A DNA stretch of 64,000 nt from Citrus sinensis. Taxonomy: Eukaryota > Streptophyta > Magnoliopsida > Sapindales > Rutaceae. The stretch lies in contig NC_068556.1 of assembly GCF_022201045.2 (NCBI RefSeq), positions 8,410,001 to 8,474,000 on the forward strand, read 5' to 3'. The notes beneath the pieces were generated by a model. That model was not told the origin of the DNA. It was given only the letters and a program-made list of their open reading frames with translations, and ran no database searches. Of this stretch, positions 1 to 12,089 are shown piece after piece. Within the stretch, counting starts at the first letter, position 1; every line of letters begins with the position of its first letter. The position numbers and the translations under genes were made by a program.

Positions 1-524
1 TTGAAAATAATTGGAATAAGTTTTATTGAGTTGGTTTAACCATAATTCCATATTCATGCTAGGAAATTTATAAACTTTTTTTTCATGTTAATTAAGCAAA
101 ATTATTTTTCTTGATGTGGATAAAGCCAAAACAAAACAAAAATATATTATTATATTACTAGACATAGGAAATATCAATAAAATTGGACTAACTTTCAGTG
201 TTATTATACTTTATGTAGTTTCAAACTTTACTTCTTACTTATACTAAAATATCATTTAGTGATGTTGTAGAGAAGATTTAGAAAGATGCAAAATCACTTA
301 TCTTACAAGTAGTTCTGAAAAATATGAGAAGAATAGTTTTTAAAGTTCAATTTTGAGAATAAATCTTATCCTTAATAAAATTCCACACATATCATCACAT
401 GCATTACATAGACCCAAAAATTTAGAAATAAAATCAGTAAATATAGAAGGCAATCATTATTATAATGAGTTTTTTTTGGTAAGTTTTTATTTTTTTCAAT
501 AACTCTGATATTAATTTACACTAA
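1..524. other. AT-rich intergenic DNA, nothing recognised
   Basis: Very AT-rich sequence with many short homopolymer runs. I see no open frame with recognisable protein similarity, no structured repeat and no convincing promoter. Confidence 0.6.
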
Positions 525-1315
525 ATGTTTATTTACAAATTTTATGTTAAATTTTGTAAGTTTTTATTTTGTTTTCCAAAATAATACATCATTTTACTAC
601 TCTTATGTTAATTTATTTGTTTTACCTTCTATTTATAAGTTTTATATTATATTGATTAGTTTTTGTTTTATTTACCAATGATATATTAATTTTTATTATT
701 TCTATACTAATTTACTTGTTTTACCTTCCATTTACAAGTTTTATGTTTCAATTATTTAATTTATGTTTGATTTTAAACTTATTGTTGATTTATAAATTTT
801 ATGTTATATTTGTAAATTTTTGTTTTGTTTGCCACTGATACACTAATTTACCAATATTATGTTAATTTACTTATTTTACTTTCATTTGAAAGTCTTATAT
901 TCCATTTATGTCATTTATGTTTTATTTTACACTGAGTGTTGATTTACAAGTTTTATAATATATCTATAAGTTTTTGTTTTAATTTAGTAATAGTACATTA
1001 ATTTACCTCTCTTATGTTGATTCACTTATTTTACTTTCTATTTACAAGTCTTATGTTCAATTTACACAATTTGTTTTTCATTTTAGGATTTAATATTGAA
1101 TTACAAGTTTTATGAAACATCTATAAATTTTTGTTTTGTTTACCAATAATACACCAATTTACGACTCCTATGTTAATTTACTTATTTTACCTTCCTTTTA
1201 CAAGTTTTATGTTCTATTGCCATAATTTTATGTTTTATTTTACACTTAACATTGATTTAAAAGTTTATGTTAAATTTACAATATTATGTTTCATTTACAC
1301 AATTTATTTTTAATT
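525..1315. repeat. Degenerate ~154-bp tandem repeat, about five units
   Basis: A phrase close to TGTTAATTTACTTRTTTTAC recurs near 606, 706, 860, 1015 and 1171. The last four occurrences are 154-155 bases apart; the first interval is shortened to about 100. Between these anchors the units share TTTACAAGTTTTATGTT, TTTTTGTTTTGTTTACCA and TTTATGTTTTATTTTACACT blocks in the same order. This is a diverged minisatellite or satellite-like array, extremely AT-rich, with no coding potential. Confidence 0.75.
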
Positions 1316-1949
1316 ATGGTATTGATGCCGTAATTTTAATCACGACATCATAGAATGATATAGAAAATCCAATAATTTTGTTTTTTTATGGTTATTGAAA
1401 TTTCTCTTCATTATCTTAGTTAAAAGAGGATTTTCCTTCTTCAAAAAATTATCTATATTACGTCAAAAATACTTAAATTTGAGCAATATTTTTTCAATAA
1501 TTTTTTATTTTAGTAATACTAAAAATTGTTTAATTAAAAGTTATTTTGAATAACCCTTAAATGTTATAGGAATTACTTGAATTACGGTTGCAATTCTTTC
1601 AATAAATTGAATAGCATACAAAAGACCCAATTTATAAAATAATATTAGTGTCTCAAAAAGAGAACCAATTAGAATAAATAAACTACTAAAAATCTCGAGT
1701 CACAACAGCTAGATTTTGTTTCAAGATGAAAGATCATAGGTTTTTGTTGAAGGAGGGATATGCAAAACCAAATAGTGTCATTGCAGAGATATCATTGTCT
1801 TCAAATTGAAGATGAAGCTCTCTTTTTAGCCTCTTTTATTGCACAACAACCAAGAAATAAAGGCACCGATGATGAATTGCATGTGAGATTCATTGATATT
1901 CTTTTAAAGGTTATCAAGGGCTGCTTAAGTAAATAATAATAATAGAGAC
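1316..1949. other. Intergenic, possible 5' part of the Clp-like relic
   Basis: AT-rich up to about 1700. From about 1720 the sequence is less biased and has short open stretches on the + strand that could be the eroded upstream part of the Clp-like pseudogene. I could not align them to a domain. Confidence 0.35.
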
Positions 1950-3783
1950 AAGTATCAAAAAGAACTCGACGAACACAAGTACATTCTCCACCGAGCAGTG
2001 CTTAAGTATGGGCAGCTTGTTAAAGGGAAGACTAATCATAACAATAGATCTTTTTGGCTCTGGCAGATTGATAAGGAATTAAAGGATGTTTTTTTATGAT
2101 CTGGCTTCATTTATAAAGTTGACAATGCAAGCCAAGTATGATGATGATTTTGTTGCTTATATGCATGATGTTGAGAGAATAATGAATGATTATTCAAAGA
2201 TTCTTGACCAAATTGATGCATGGGTTCGTGGGAAATTATTCAAGAAAAAACTGGCTATAGGTGGTGAAGAAATTGCAGAGGTAGCTAGTGACTTGACTGG
2301 AATACCAGCTTCTTGGCTTTGTATAAATCCTGAAAAAAGATACAAGACAATTTAAGAATGGTTGAAGAAGAGTGTAATTGGACAAAATGATTCAATTAAT
2401 GTAATTATTGATGTCTTGATAAAGAAGCCACCTAAAGCCGAAGACAGATTATTAAGGCGACCGTTAGGGCTTGTCAAGATGGCTGGTGAATCAAATTGGT
2501 TCTCCAGTAACGACAGCATTTGAGGCTTGAGAAGCTTTAGAAAGTCACGTGATACTCACTTGCATATAACAAAAACCCGACTTTACAAGACGATATGTTA
2601 ATCGTGCGTTTTTTGTCAGCAGCTTAAGTAACCACGTGAGGAAGCATGTGCTGAAACTTGAATTCAATTAGTTAAGTTTGTTAACTACATGCCAACAAAT
2701 TGTACAATCTAGAAATAAGCCTGCTATTGAAACGAAGTATAAAGGCTGGGTTTTGAGTGCTAGTTGGGCATGATTCTAAAGTCCTGTAGAAAGAGATTTG
2801 AGAGAGAGAAAATGTCATCTCGTTCTCTGTAAAATCTAGTATAAGGCTCTGTAACTGTCTCCGTTGTTGAATCAATAAAACTCATCTAAAGGCTTCTTAT
2901 GTGGATGTATGCTGAGCATTCTGTGCGCACCTGAACCATGTAAATGTTTGACGTCTGTTGATTTTGTTCTTGGTTCTTGTTTATTATTGTTTCTTGATTA
3001 ATTCTTGTTGTTGCATTGAGTGTGATATGATCTATTCAATCTTGTATTTGTGCAACTTGAATTAATTTAATCGAAAAAATCTTGGGTAGTGATCAACCTT
3101 GTTTAGTTCAAGAATAAGCTGATTACTACAAGGTTGTTTCTCTTCGCCGGACCCAATTGTTCTAAAAAGGCAAAGCTTGAACTAAGCATTTTGTTGGTTC
3201 ACTTGCTACAATGGTGAGAAATAGGCCTTGTGTGTTACTTTTGGACAAGATAGGGAAGACTAATTCCTCTGTTATTGATATATTTTTTTTTTGTTAAGAT
3301 TATGATAAGTTCATATCTTGAGGCAAAGGACATAGAAGGAATAAATGTCGCCATTGATATTACAAACACATTGATTATTATGCCATCGAACTTGAAAGAT
3401 GAACAAGTGTATGAAGTGATGCTTACTACATCGTTTGGGTGAGTTAATCAAGTGACGAGAAGGTTATTTAAGGCTGAGTTGCTCAACTTGTTGGATAAAT
3501 CGATAGTGGTTGATTTGGTTGTTCCTTATTGGATTCTACTCGGCTTTTGTTGAGAGAATGGGTGTGATTGTGTGTTCTTCAACTATAGCATTAGTTCATG
3601 TTGCATCAAATGCTGCAAGCAAGTATGGTGAAAACAGACATGGATTGAAGAGATGGGTAGATCAGAGAGTAGCGTTTCCTATGATGTCAAAGATGATTGT
3701 TGGACATGATGGAGTTGCGGAAAACATCACAGTTTACATTGGCTTTATAGAAGATCCGACATCTAATTTGAAGTGCAGCTGAT
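1950..3783 (+). pseudogene. Hsp100/Clp-type AAA+ ATPase relic, interrupted
   Basis: Fragments in three frames resemble the second half of a ClpB/Hsp101-type disaggregase in the right order. At 2260-2440 there is the linker between the two ATPase domains (IAEVASDLTGIPASWL, then VIGQNDSINVIIDVL, matching the Clp TGIP...VIGQ region). At 3207-3260 there is the Walker-B part of domain 2 (VRNRPCVLLLDKIGK, with the usual D-E changed to D-K). At 3358-3400 NTLIIMPSNL matches the sensor-1 strand, followed by FKAELLNLLDK. At 3570-3780 the C-terminal small domain ends at a stop at 3781. Walker A and the rest of domain 2 are missing. Several stops and frame changes, plus about 650 bases of unrelated sequence at roughly 2525-3190, make it non-functional. 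A SMXL-type Clp relative is the alternative parent. Confidence 0.6.
2525..3190. mobile_element. Unassigned insertion in the Clp-like relic, possibly a solo LTR
   Basis: This block sits exactly where the Clp-like homology is lost between Walker A and Walker B. Part of it (2790-3110) looks like the R/U5 side of an LTR: AATCAATAAAACTC near 2869 could be a polyadenylation region, followed by T-rich DNA. I could not find a convincing target-site duplication or exact ends, so the class is only a suggestion. Confidence 0.3.
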
Positions 3784-4119
3784 GAAGTCAAATGCAATAT
3801 GCATGCTGTTTTCTTGATGTTGTTGATTGAATCAGGGTACGTTTGGGGCAGCTATACTATGGCAATATGTAGTTCTTTTAATTATAGCTAGAAAAGTTAA
3901 GAATATAGTTGTTGATTTTTATTCAATTCTTCATTTTTAAAAAAAAATTATTTCAGTTTGCAGGTGCCTTGCAACTTAAAGAAGCATATTTGATAAAGAA
4001 ACTGAACATCGTGAAACAAAATATTCATTACATGAAATCAACAATGTATCACCCACCAAATATTCATTAGTTCTCTTGAGAGACTTAAAAATGATTTTGA
4101 AAATCTAAAAGTTAATGCT
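3784..4119. other. Intergenic, nothing recognised
   Basis: AT-rich spacer between the Clp-like relic and the next repeat. No similarity or structure seen. Confidence 0.5.
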
Positions 4120-5297
4120 AGTGTTTGGTAAAAAAATAAAAATCAAAATCATTGTTGAATCTCAATTGAAGATAGCCAATCAAGAAACCCCAAGACCTAT
4201 TAAACTCTGTGATATTTGATAAAGAAATTGAAAATAACCACACAAGAAATGAAAACAAATCAGAATCAGCAAGCAAGGAACAACAGTTTATAGTGGTTCG
4301 GCCTGGAGATGGCCTACATCAACTGAAGAACAGAGCAACAGTCTTTATTCAATCACCAAGATCAGGATACAAGCTTAAAGACGAAGTTACAAGCTTTTCA
4401 CACCCTAATTTCCCTTTTCTTAAGACTATATATACCCGCCAAAGAGAGTTCAGAAAGTTCCCTTATTAGTCAACTGCATTCTGGTTTTGTTATCAGCACC
4501 CAGAATTTTCCCGCTTTTGTAACAGAACATAATAGCCTCCTAGACACCTGTTTCTATCACGTTAATTACAAGCCCAAAACGATGACTTAACCAGCCATAT
4601 AGATAAGTGAAAGCACGTGATGCCCACGTGCTCTACTTATTCAGATATAGATGACACAACATCATTGTCATACGAGCTAATTAGAACATCAACTGACATG
4701 TCATATACCATTACAACTTCGAACTGACAAAACGTATGAACTTTTGGAAACCAGTTTCAGAACTCACACTTCAACAATCATTTTTGTCAAAATCAGCCCC
4801 TTTTCTACAATTGATTTTGAAAAGAAAAAAATGAGTAACTTTTATATTCTAATTTCGAGAATTAATTTTATCCTTTAATACAATTCCATAAATATCTTTA
4901 AAATTATTTAAACCCAAAATTATCCTTATTAAAATTGGAAACAAAATCAATACTTTAATAAATTTTTATTATAATTCATCAACATAAATTTATTAATATC
5001 AATTTATTGGTCGAATTATTATTAAATTTGTTTCATTATATTATAAATTTAATTATCAATTGTTTTAAGATAAAAAAACAATATATTACAAATTTTATTT
5101 TAGTAAAAATTATTATAATATACAATTAAAAATATTATATGTACATGTTTTTATACGTATAAGTAAATCTTATCTTACGTTATATATATTTTTAGTCATT
5201 TGTTTTCTCTCAACAGTTTAACAGTAAAATTTACCAAATATTCATAAGTGCTTTAAAAACTTACAGCACTTCTGAAAACAAAATTTATCAAACACTT
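4120..5297. mobile_element. Possible TIR element (MITE-like) hosting a solo LTR
   Basis: The left edge AGTGTTTGGTAAA and the right edge, read in reverse complement as AAGTGTTTGATAAA, form a short terminal inverted repeat typical of plant MITEs. With the nested 624-bp LTR and one copy of its duplication removed, about 0.55 kb remains. I could not find a clear target duplication, so the ends are tentative. Confidence 0.35.
4153..4776. mobile_element. Solo LTR, 624 bp, 5-bp TSD ATCAT
   Basis: The element begins TGTTGAA and ends TTCAACA, so its ends are an inverted repeat with the canonical TG...CA. It is flanked on both sides by ATCAT (4148-4152 and 4777-4781), the 5-bp duplication expected of LTR-retrotransposon integration. 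A TATATATA box lies near 4426. No gag, pol or second LTR is present, so it is a solo LTR left by LTR-LTR recombination. Superfamily (copia or gypsy) cannot be told from the LTR alone. Confidence 0.7.
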
Positions 5298-6513
5298 AAT
5301 TAATTCTCTTCACAGCTGATTATTTTTACAGTACAACTAATAACGGTTATTTTAAAACCTATATCATTCCCAAATTGGCCCTTAGCCATTGATTAGCCAA
5401 TAACCCAATACAGATCTGTGGCTTTAGACAGCTTTAGCCATTAATCCAACCCAGATTTGTGGCTGCAGACAGTTATTAATGTTAATTTATCTTCGTGACG
5501 TGTTGAAAATGAAAGCTTTGTTTTTAAGCAGAATCATAGGTCTGTTCTCATTGATACCTACAAGTAATTTAATGGAATAACCGTTGTAAAACTGTAATGA
5601 TGAATCCAAATGTTCTCCTGATTTGAGGAGGACGGTATCGAAGGAAGTTTTCCCATTGAATTGGCAATGCTTTAATTATAACGTTAGATTAATAATTAAA
5701 GAGCTGATACGAAACAAATTAAGAGTGCTAGCAAGAATGTTCTGTCAGTGCGCGAGTGGCCCAACAATGCACACGAAGCAAATAGAAACGTCCAATTTGA
5801 ATAGTATTTGATTCACAAAACAAAGCAATGGAATTATCCTTTTAAGGAATAACCGAATGAGAACAATTCCTTGTGTGACAGGAACTTGAGCCTCTCTGCC
5901 GTCGCATTTATAGCATAAACGATGCCAGATAACGAATATTGAGTCGCAAAATGTCCAACATTCCTTTTTCAAACCAACTTTTTTTTTTCATCTGAAATGG
6001 TTAAAATCTGCTTATAGATTTCAATTTGGGGTTTACAAACTAGCTCCAAAATCTACTCTCATTAACAACAGTCGAGTGAAATCTACTCTTACCTAAATTA
6101 AACATGAACAAAATTATACAAAATGATGTACTAGAATCAAGAGAATATGCCCATCCATTATAGGATAGCAGTTCCACTTGTACGGTGCCATCATTGTGCT
6201 TGTTTATGGTTTAAAGAAGAATATAATAAACTGACTATACTTTTCTATTTGGATGTTGTAATTAATTAAGTGGGTTCGCCATGTCCATGTGTAATGCAAT
6301 TGCATTTGTCCAAATGGCTAAATCTTTGATCTTCAACTTTTTGCTTCTACTTGTCCTGCAGGATGCTATTCCCTCCAATATTGACCTCCTTTTTCTGCAG
6401 ACCATGCATCTGATTGCGGGTTTTATACACACACACACACACACTCAACTATGCAAGCTGAGGTGCCTCATGGTGTTCTGCAACAACAAAAATGATGGCA
6501 GCAGCACTTTTGA
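5298..6513. other. Intergenic and upstream region of the Nudix gene
   Basis: No protein-coding similarity. Contains a nine-unit AC microsatellite at 6427-6444. The stretch 6281-6513 can be read open in one frame, but that frame does not join the downstream exon. The probable first coding exon starts at 6514, so the interval just before it is best treated as promoter and 5' UTR. Confidence 0.5.
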
Positions 6514-8417
6514 ATGGCTCGATGCTCATCAGGTTTTCATTGCCAGAATTTTGCTAAGGAACCTACAACTTCACTGCCAAAAACCCGCCCTTTCCCAATG
6601 CTGTTAAAGGGTGAGTAATTTCAAAGCTATGTGACCATTTTATTGTATCTTAGTTATCCAACTTACCATTTTATTGTGTTTTAGTTATCTAACTTATTCG
6701 ATGTGTTCTATAGCTTTCTCGTCTAAGGGATCATCAACATCCACTAGTGCAAAACTGAATTCCTCATTGATGCCATCTCTTTTGGGGGGTGGATCAGTGA
6801 TCAAGAAAAAAGAAATTAACGTTCTGTCACCGGACATAGCGGCACCAATTTTTGCCCCGGAATTTCTTGATGCATTTGATGATGAATATGATGGGGTCAT
6901 TATTAATCCGGAAAACTTACCCTCGAGTGCAAATGCTTTTGTATCAGCACTTCGAGCGTCTCTATCCAATTGGAAGTTGAAGGTTTGAAGCATGAACAAA
7001 CACACATTGATTTACGCGATTCTAAAATTATCAGATCATCTCATACATGCATTGATTGTTTAGTACTGTTATATAGCAAAACAATCTAGGCTTTAGTATA
7101 ATGTAGGATTCTCTTTCATCAGCCCACTTATATAAATGAGACCCCATAGAGTTCACCCTTTGCGGAAGTGCCTTGAGAATTGACGTGTGAACTCCTATGA
7201 CATGCAGGGGAAGAAAGGAGTGTGGCTCAAGATACTATCCAAGCAAGCTGATCTTGTTCCAATTGCAATTCAGGTGTGTTAAATTTGTCCAACAACAGAG
7301 AGAATATCTAATCATCAATCTTTCATTACGTCACAAACTAATTGCATTGTAATATTTCAACTTCTCTCTTTCTTTTGTTTTCAGGAAGGTTTTAGCTACC
7401 ACCATGCTGAACCAGGATATGTTATGTTAACTTACTGGATCCCTGTGGAGCCATGCATGCTTCCTGGTAGCCCTTCACATCAAATTGGCGTAGGCGGATT
7501 CGTGATGAACGATAAAAGAGAGGTTCAGTTAACTTCTTGTTTTCCCTTTTCTCTTCGCCGCACATTATAACCTATCCTTTCATATTGAAAAATTTTACAA
7601 CATTTAATTAGGTCCTTGTGGTGAAAGAAAAATGCCCTCGTAGTTGCTCTGGAATGTGGAAGATTCCTACTGGTTACATCAATAAGGTGATGATGCCTTT
7701 CACTTTATAGTGTCAATTCTTTTGTCCTGTTTCCTGAAATGATTGATTCACAAAAGAGTTATACAAAAAAATGTGCTTGTTTTGAATCATCTCAGTCTGA
7801 AGATTTATTCTCTGGAGCTGTAAGAGAAGTGAAAGAAGAAACTGGTGTAAGCACATTACAATTATCAATTTCCTGAAATTGCTAATTACAATTCTTTTAA
7901 CCCGTCCTTGCTTTTGCAGGTTGACACAATTTTCCTGGAAATGGTTGCTTTCAGGTGGAGTTTTTAACTTAACAAAAATATAAGCCAGTTTGTTTGGTTT
8001 TTCTAACCTTGTACTCATTGTGTGCGTAGACACGTTCACCTCGTGGCTTTCGAGAAGTCAGATTTACTCTTTGTGTGCATGCTGAAGCCACTGTCCTTTG
8101 AAATCACAATCTATGAGAAAGAAATACAGGCTGCAAAGGTAATCAAGATTTGCTCTCTGCTTTTGTCCGTAAGCTTTATTGTTTATTTACTTCCTAGTTC
8201 CATAGCTAATCCCGTTTACTTTTTGTCCCCTGATCATCAGTGGATGCCTCTTGAAGAATTTGTTAAACAGCCATTTTATTTAGAAGATGACATGTCGAGG
8301 AAGGTCATCGACATTTGCATTAAAGCATATGATGATCGCTTTAATGGATTCATAGCCCATGAGTTGGCCTCAAAATTAGACGGAAAATTATCATGCTTAT
8401 ACCACAATGATTATTGA
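6514..8417 (+). CDS. NUDT8: Nudix hydrolase, NUDT8-like, predicted organellar
   Basis: Nine exons by my reading: 6514-6610, 6714-6982, 7208-7273, 7385-7522, 7612-7686, 7796-7846, 7920-7954, 8030-8138, 8241-8417. All introns are GT-AG and all phases fit, giving 338 residues. The Nudix box (G-x5-E-x7-RE-V-x-EE-x-GV) is intact at about residues 211-233 and is split by two introns; all metal-binding glutamates are present. The family hydrolyses nucleoside diphosphates linked to other groups, such as ADP-ribose, NADH or CoA, using Mg2+; the substrate here is not readable. I chose the ATG at 6514 because its exon ends in a GTGAGT donor whose phase joins the next exon exactly. The resulting N-terminus is rich in S, T, K and R with no acidic residue before K15, like a transit peptide. 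The N-terminal ~100 residues and the SEDLFSGAVREVKEETG core resemble Arabidopsis NUDT8. Confidence 0.88.
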
Positions 8418-10576
8418 TTAGGAGAAAATTTAGGGTACCAAACTTGTGTGTGGTGCACAACAGAAAATGTGCATATAATAATACTTTGACCTGTATCTCC
8501 ATTTGAATAATGCCCCAGACGAAAGAGCAATGATATTCAGACCCAAAAAAATAAAAAATAAAAAAATTGACATTTTACCTCATGAAATTTGACCTGAGAA
8601 GTCTAAGAATGCAAGACAAGTTTTACCATCCAGAAGAAGCAAAACTGTTAAGAAATCAATCCAATAATAGACTTAGTCTCAGCCATCACAGACCTGAAAA
8701 GACAATTAATTTTCAACCATATGGAACATAGAAAATGTGCTATCATGTTGTTTTGTATATTTGGCTACTTGGTAGAACGTTCTGCAACACCCTAAAATAA
8801 TTTTCCAATAAGATATATAAATTGGGGGGAAAAAAAATTGAAGGCTTTATGGCTAGCTGTATCCATATAGAAGGACAAGTGTCATAATTTGACCCACTCA
8901 AATTCAAAATAAAAGGCTTCAGAGTTGTTGATTTTATTATTTCACAGCTTCTAGATTGAGAATGCCAGGCAATTCTAGAGAGGCCGCAATCGAGTTTCCA
9001 AGAACCTCGTGTTTGTTGTTGTTTTAGAAGGAAAAAAAAAAAAAGAAAAAAAAAATTATTATTTTCGTTGTCCCAAGTCATGGAGTTTCTGTGAGCTGCG
9101 GCTGTTTACAAGGCACTCTGGAAAATGACTCCGTCATTCACGCACGCCGACGGTCAATCTCTAGAAAAAAGTTGACCGCTCGTCTGATTAATATAAAAAT
9201 AAAACGCATTAACTGGATGGGCCATGCCATAATAAAAAATTAGATTGCATTATTTGGGGATTAAAAAAAAAATAATACAGCAAGTTGTTTGTATCGCACA
9301 CGCAGTCAGGCGCAGGTCACGTGGCAGCTTTTGTTTAATGTGAAATTGCATCATTTTTAAATGAAGCAGAAGTTTATTGACCATTCTTTAATATGCTGCT
9401 GCTGCTTCTCTACGTATGGATCCACGTTGGATCTCTTGCTGTAGAATTAATCAATTTATGGCTCGTTTGGACAGTTGCATCACATGCGAAATAAAGAGTT
9501 TAAAAAGGGGGGAAAAATGATTCAAGGATTAAATAATTACTTGAAAGTAACAGTCGGTGGGAGGGTGTGGTTGCTAGCCATATAAATTTTGTTGATGATT
9601 TTCGACGAACTGTTGTCGCATATGTTAATTTTATTACATCTTCCCTTTGCATTTCATGCATCATATAAATGAGTAAATTAACAGTAAATTACTAAATTGG
9701 GCCTATTTCGAATTTAAGAATTTATGCCGCATATTATGACGTGTGTACATGATCTACACTTCTAAAAATGTATTTGATGCAATAAAATCTTTAATAAATT
9801 AACTGCTTGGAATTATTAATATTCGATAAATTAATAAATTATTAATCTGTGAAGATATTCTTTATTTTGAAAAATATAATCACACTTATATTATTAATTT
9901 ATCTTAATTTGGTATTTATTATGTTTTATTTGAATTATAAGTAGTTGCTTTACATAGGTAGTAAAATAAGATCATTTTAGATTTTTTTTAAATTAAAGAT
10001 GACGTATGAAGCCCGTATTGTGCAAAGGAACACTCAAAGTGATATTGATATTTGATAGTTTTTTTTTGTTACAAAATGGCAGTACTAATTATAATTTCAT
10101 ATTACAAAAAAAGTTAGAGATAAGATCCAAGTTGAAATCAATCACAAGCACAACAATAAAGAATATATTTTGCAAATCCCACTAAGAACTATCATATGTA
10201 TTTAATTTCAAATTAGGTAATTATTAATTTCTATAATAAGTGGGTTCCATAAGAAAATAAAAATCATATAAGAATTTATTATCTTATAAACTTATCGTAT
10301 TATTAATTTACTATGTTGGCGCAAGTCGAGATAGATAAAAACTATTTTATTTTATTTTTATTTTTTTATCTTAGACTGATACAATAAGTATTATACTCTT
10401 AACATTTTATTATTGAGGAATTACAAACTCTTTACATTCCAACTCTTACACGTGTATTAACCTATAAAGTAGCAATAATACCCTTGATAAAAAGACAATT
10501 TTCTCCGCATTCACAATAAACCATCTAAATGGTTGGCAGTATAATTAGTAGGGGTATAATTGATATTTGATAAATG
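8418..10576. other. Intergenic, no gene seen
   Basis: Downstream of the Nudix gene. AT-rich, with A and T runs (for example 9029-9056) and no frame that looks coding. Nothing recognisable beyond low-complexity tracts. Confidence 0.55.
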
Positions 10577-10688
10577 CTAAGTTACAATAATTATAACATA
10601 CATTCTTTATGTGAACCACATAAATTGTGGATCCTACAATTTTGTGTAGTTCACATGAGAGATGTATGTTACAATTATTACAACTTAG
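10577..10688. repeat. 112-bp near-perfect inverted repeat (hairpin/MITE-like)
   Basis: The sequence starts CTAAGTTACAATAATTATAA and ends TTACAATTATTACAACTTAG. The two ~56-base arms meet at a central GGATCC and differ at only about ten positions. Such small foldbacks are typical of MITEs or of hairpins that feed small RNA pathways. No clear target duplication is visible. Confidence 0.7.
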
Positions 10689-10896
10689 AAGCTCCCTTGA
10701 TATTTTATCTGATAGTATTTTAAATTCAATTGTAAAATACTCTTTTTATTCATCAAAAGTTTAATATATAAGTCATATTGGAATATTTGCACATGAATAG
10801 ACCGATAGTAAGTCATCATAGACCGGTGTCCCACAGAAAATTTCTCTCATATTCTTTATAAAAAAAAAAAAAATCATTTATAAGTTCTTTTATTTT

Positions 10897-11315
10897 TGTG
10901 AAAACCCTGAAGACGTGCCTTTTTACTGTCCGCGAGAAATAGAATCTAACATAAAAATGTAACCGAAAATACTCGAATTAAACAAAAAATATATATATAA
11001 ACCAAAAACTATTTATTTTTTACTTGTTTATATAGAAAGAATTTACGTAGCCCTGAAGACAGCCAGCCACTGAAACAAGTAAAAATCTGGAAATTATATA
11101 TAAATCACCCAAAAAAAAATCCTATTTTTTTTTTCTCACGCTAAACACTATTCTTTTCTTTTTCTTTTTCACCACTCTCACTGTGCCAAGTGTCAACGCT
11201 ATAATTTTCTGCTTCTTCTTCTTTATTAGTTATTGTTTTTATTATTTACTTTTCTCAATAATATTAATATTTTATTTATATGGTCTGAAAACAAAAAATC
11301 ACTGATAATAAATTG
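10897..11315. repeat. Promoter-proximal duplication, copy A
   Basis: About 0.4 kb that recurs 560 bases downstream. Shared blocks in order include TGTGAAAACC, TTTTTACTGTCCG, ATTTACGTAGCCC, a CTTTTTCTTTTTC tract, AAGTGTCAACGCTATAATTT, TTCTCAATAATA and GGTCTGAAAAC. The copies have diverged by many small indels and substitutions, so the duplication is not recent. Confidence 0.75.
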
Positions 11316-11456
11316 TTAATGATTTAGTGATAAAATGATAAAAATTAAAATATTAAGCGAATAAAAGTAATTGTCAAAAAACATTTGATAGTAAAATAAT
11401 GATATCTTTAATATATATATAAATTCTTTTTTAAAATATTAAAAGTATATTATTAT

Positions 11457-11900
11457 TGTGAAAACCGCATACTTTTTTACTGTCCGACAGAAACAGAATC
11501 CAACGTAAAAATGTTAACAAAACTCAAATTAAACAAAATAATAATAATAATAATAATAATACAAACCAAAAACTAATTATTTTTAGCAAATAATTTACGT
11601 AGCCCCCAAGACAGCCACTGTAACAAGTAAGTCGCCGTAAACAAAAAATGAAAATTAAACGGAATCTTGAAATTACATATAAGTCCCCCAAAGAAACACA
11701 TCCTGTCGGACCTGTGCTGTTCTTTCTCACGCTTCGTCTTCTTTTTCTTTTTCTTTTTCGCCACTCTCTCTGTGTCAAGTGTCAACGCTATAATTTTTCC
11801 TTTTTCTCTTCATTAATTAATTATTATTATTATTTTTTTTCTCAATAATACCATTTTTTTTTATTTGTGCGGTCTGAAAACCACTAACAAAAAACTGTTA
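11457..11900. repeat. Promoter-proximal duplication, copy B
   Basis: Partner of the segment at 10897. It also carries an ATA/AAT microsatellite (about 11537-11561) absent from copy A, and pyrimidine-rich tracts. It ends about 150 bases before the TATA box of the phosphofructokinase gene, so the doubled segment probably lies in that gene's promoter. Confidence 0.75.
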
Positions 11901-12053
11901 AAACAAGGCATAAGCCACCCGTTTCGTTTCTTGCGTACACTTTTCGCACAAAACAGCCTTTCAAAACCAACTAAACATTTACGTAGCTGTTTCTAATTTT
12001 TTTAATTTTTTCTTTTACTTTGGTCAAAAACACTCTGGTTCTTGCTTGTTTCC

Positions 12054-12060
12054 TATAAAT
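12054..12060 (+). promoter_or_regulatory. TATA box of the phosphofructokinase gene
   Basis: TATAAAT in a locally appropriate context (TCCTATAAATATGG). Plant TATA boxes usually lie about 30 bases before the start site, which predicts transcription starting near 12085. Confidence 0.55.
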
Positions 12061-12089
12061 ATGGATTCCTATTGTTCGTTTTCTTTTGA

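Noticed and set aside
1131-1313. Hydrophobic open frame within the 154-bp repeat
   Set aside because: Low-complexity TTT/TAT translation of a tandem repeat; not a gene.
6281-6513. Longer first exon of the Nudix gene beginning at the ATG at 6281
   Set aside because: That frame does not fit the phase of the GTGAGT donor at 6611 and its downstream exon, whereas the ATG at 6514 does.
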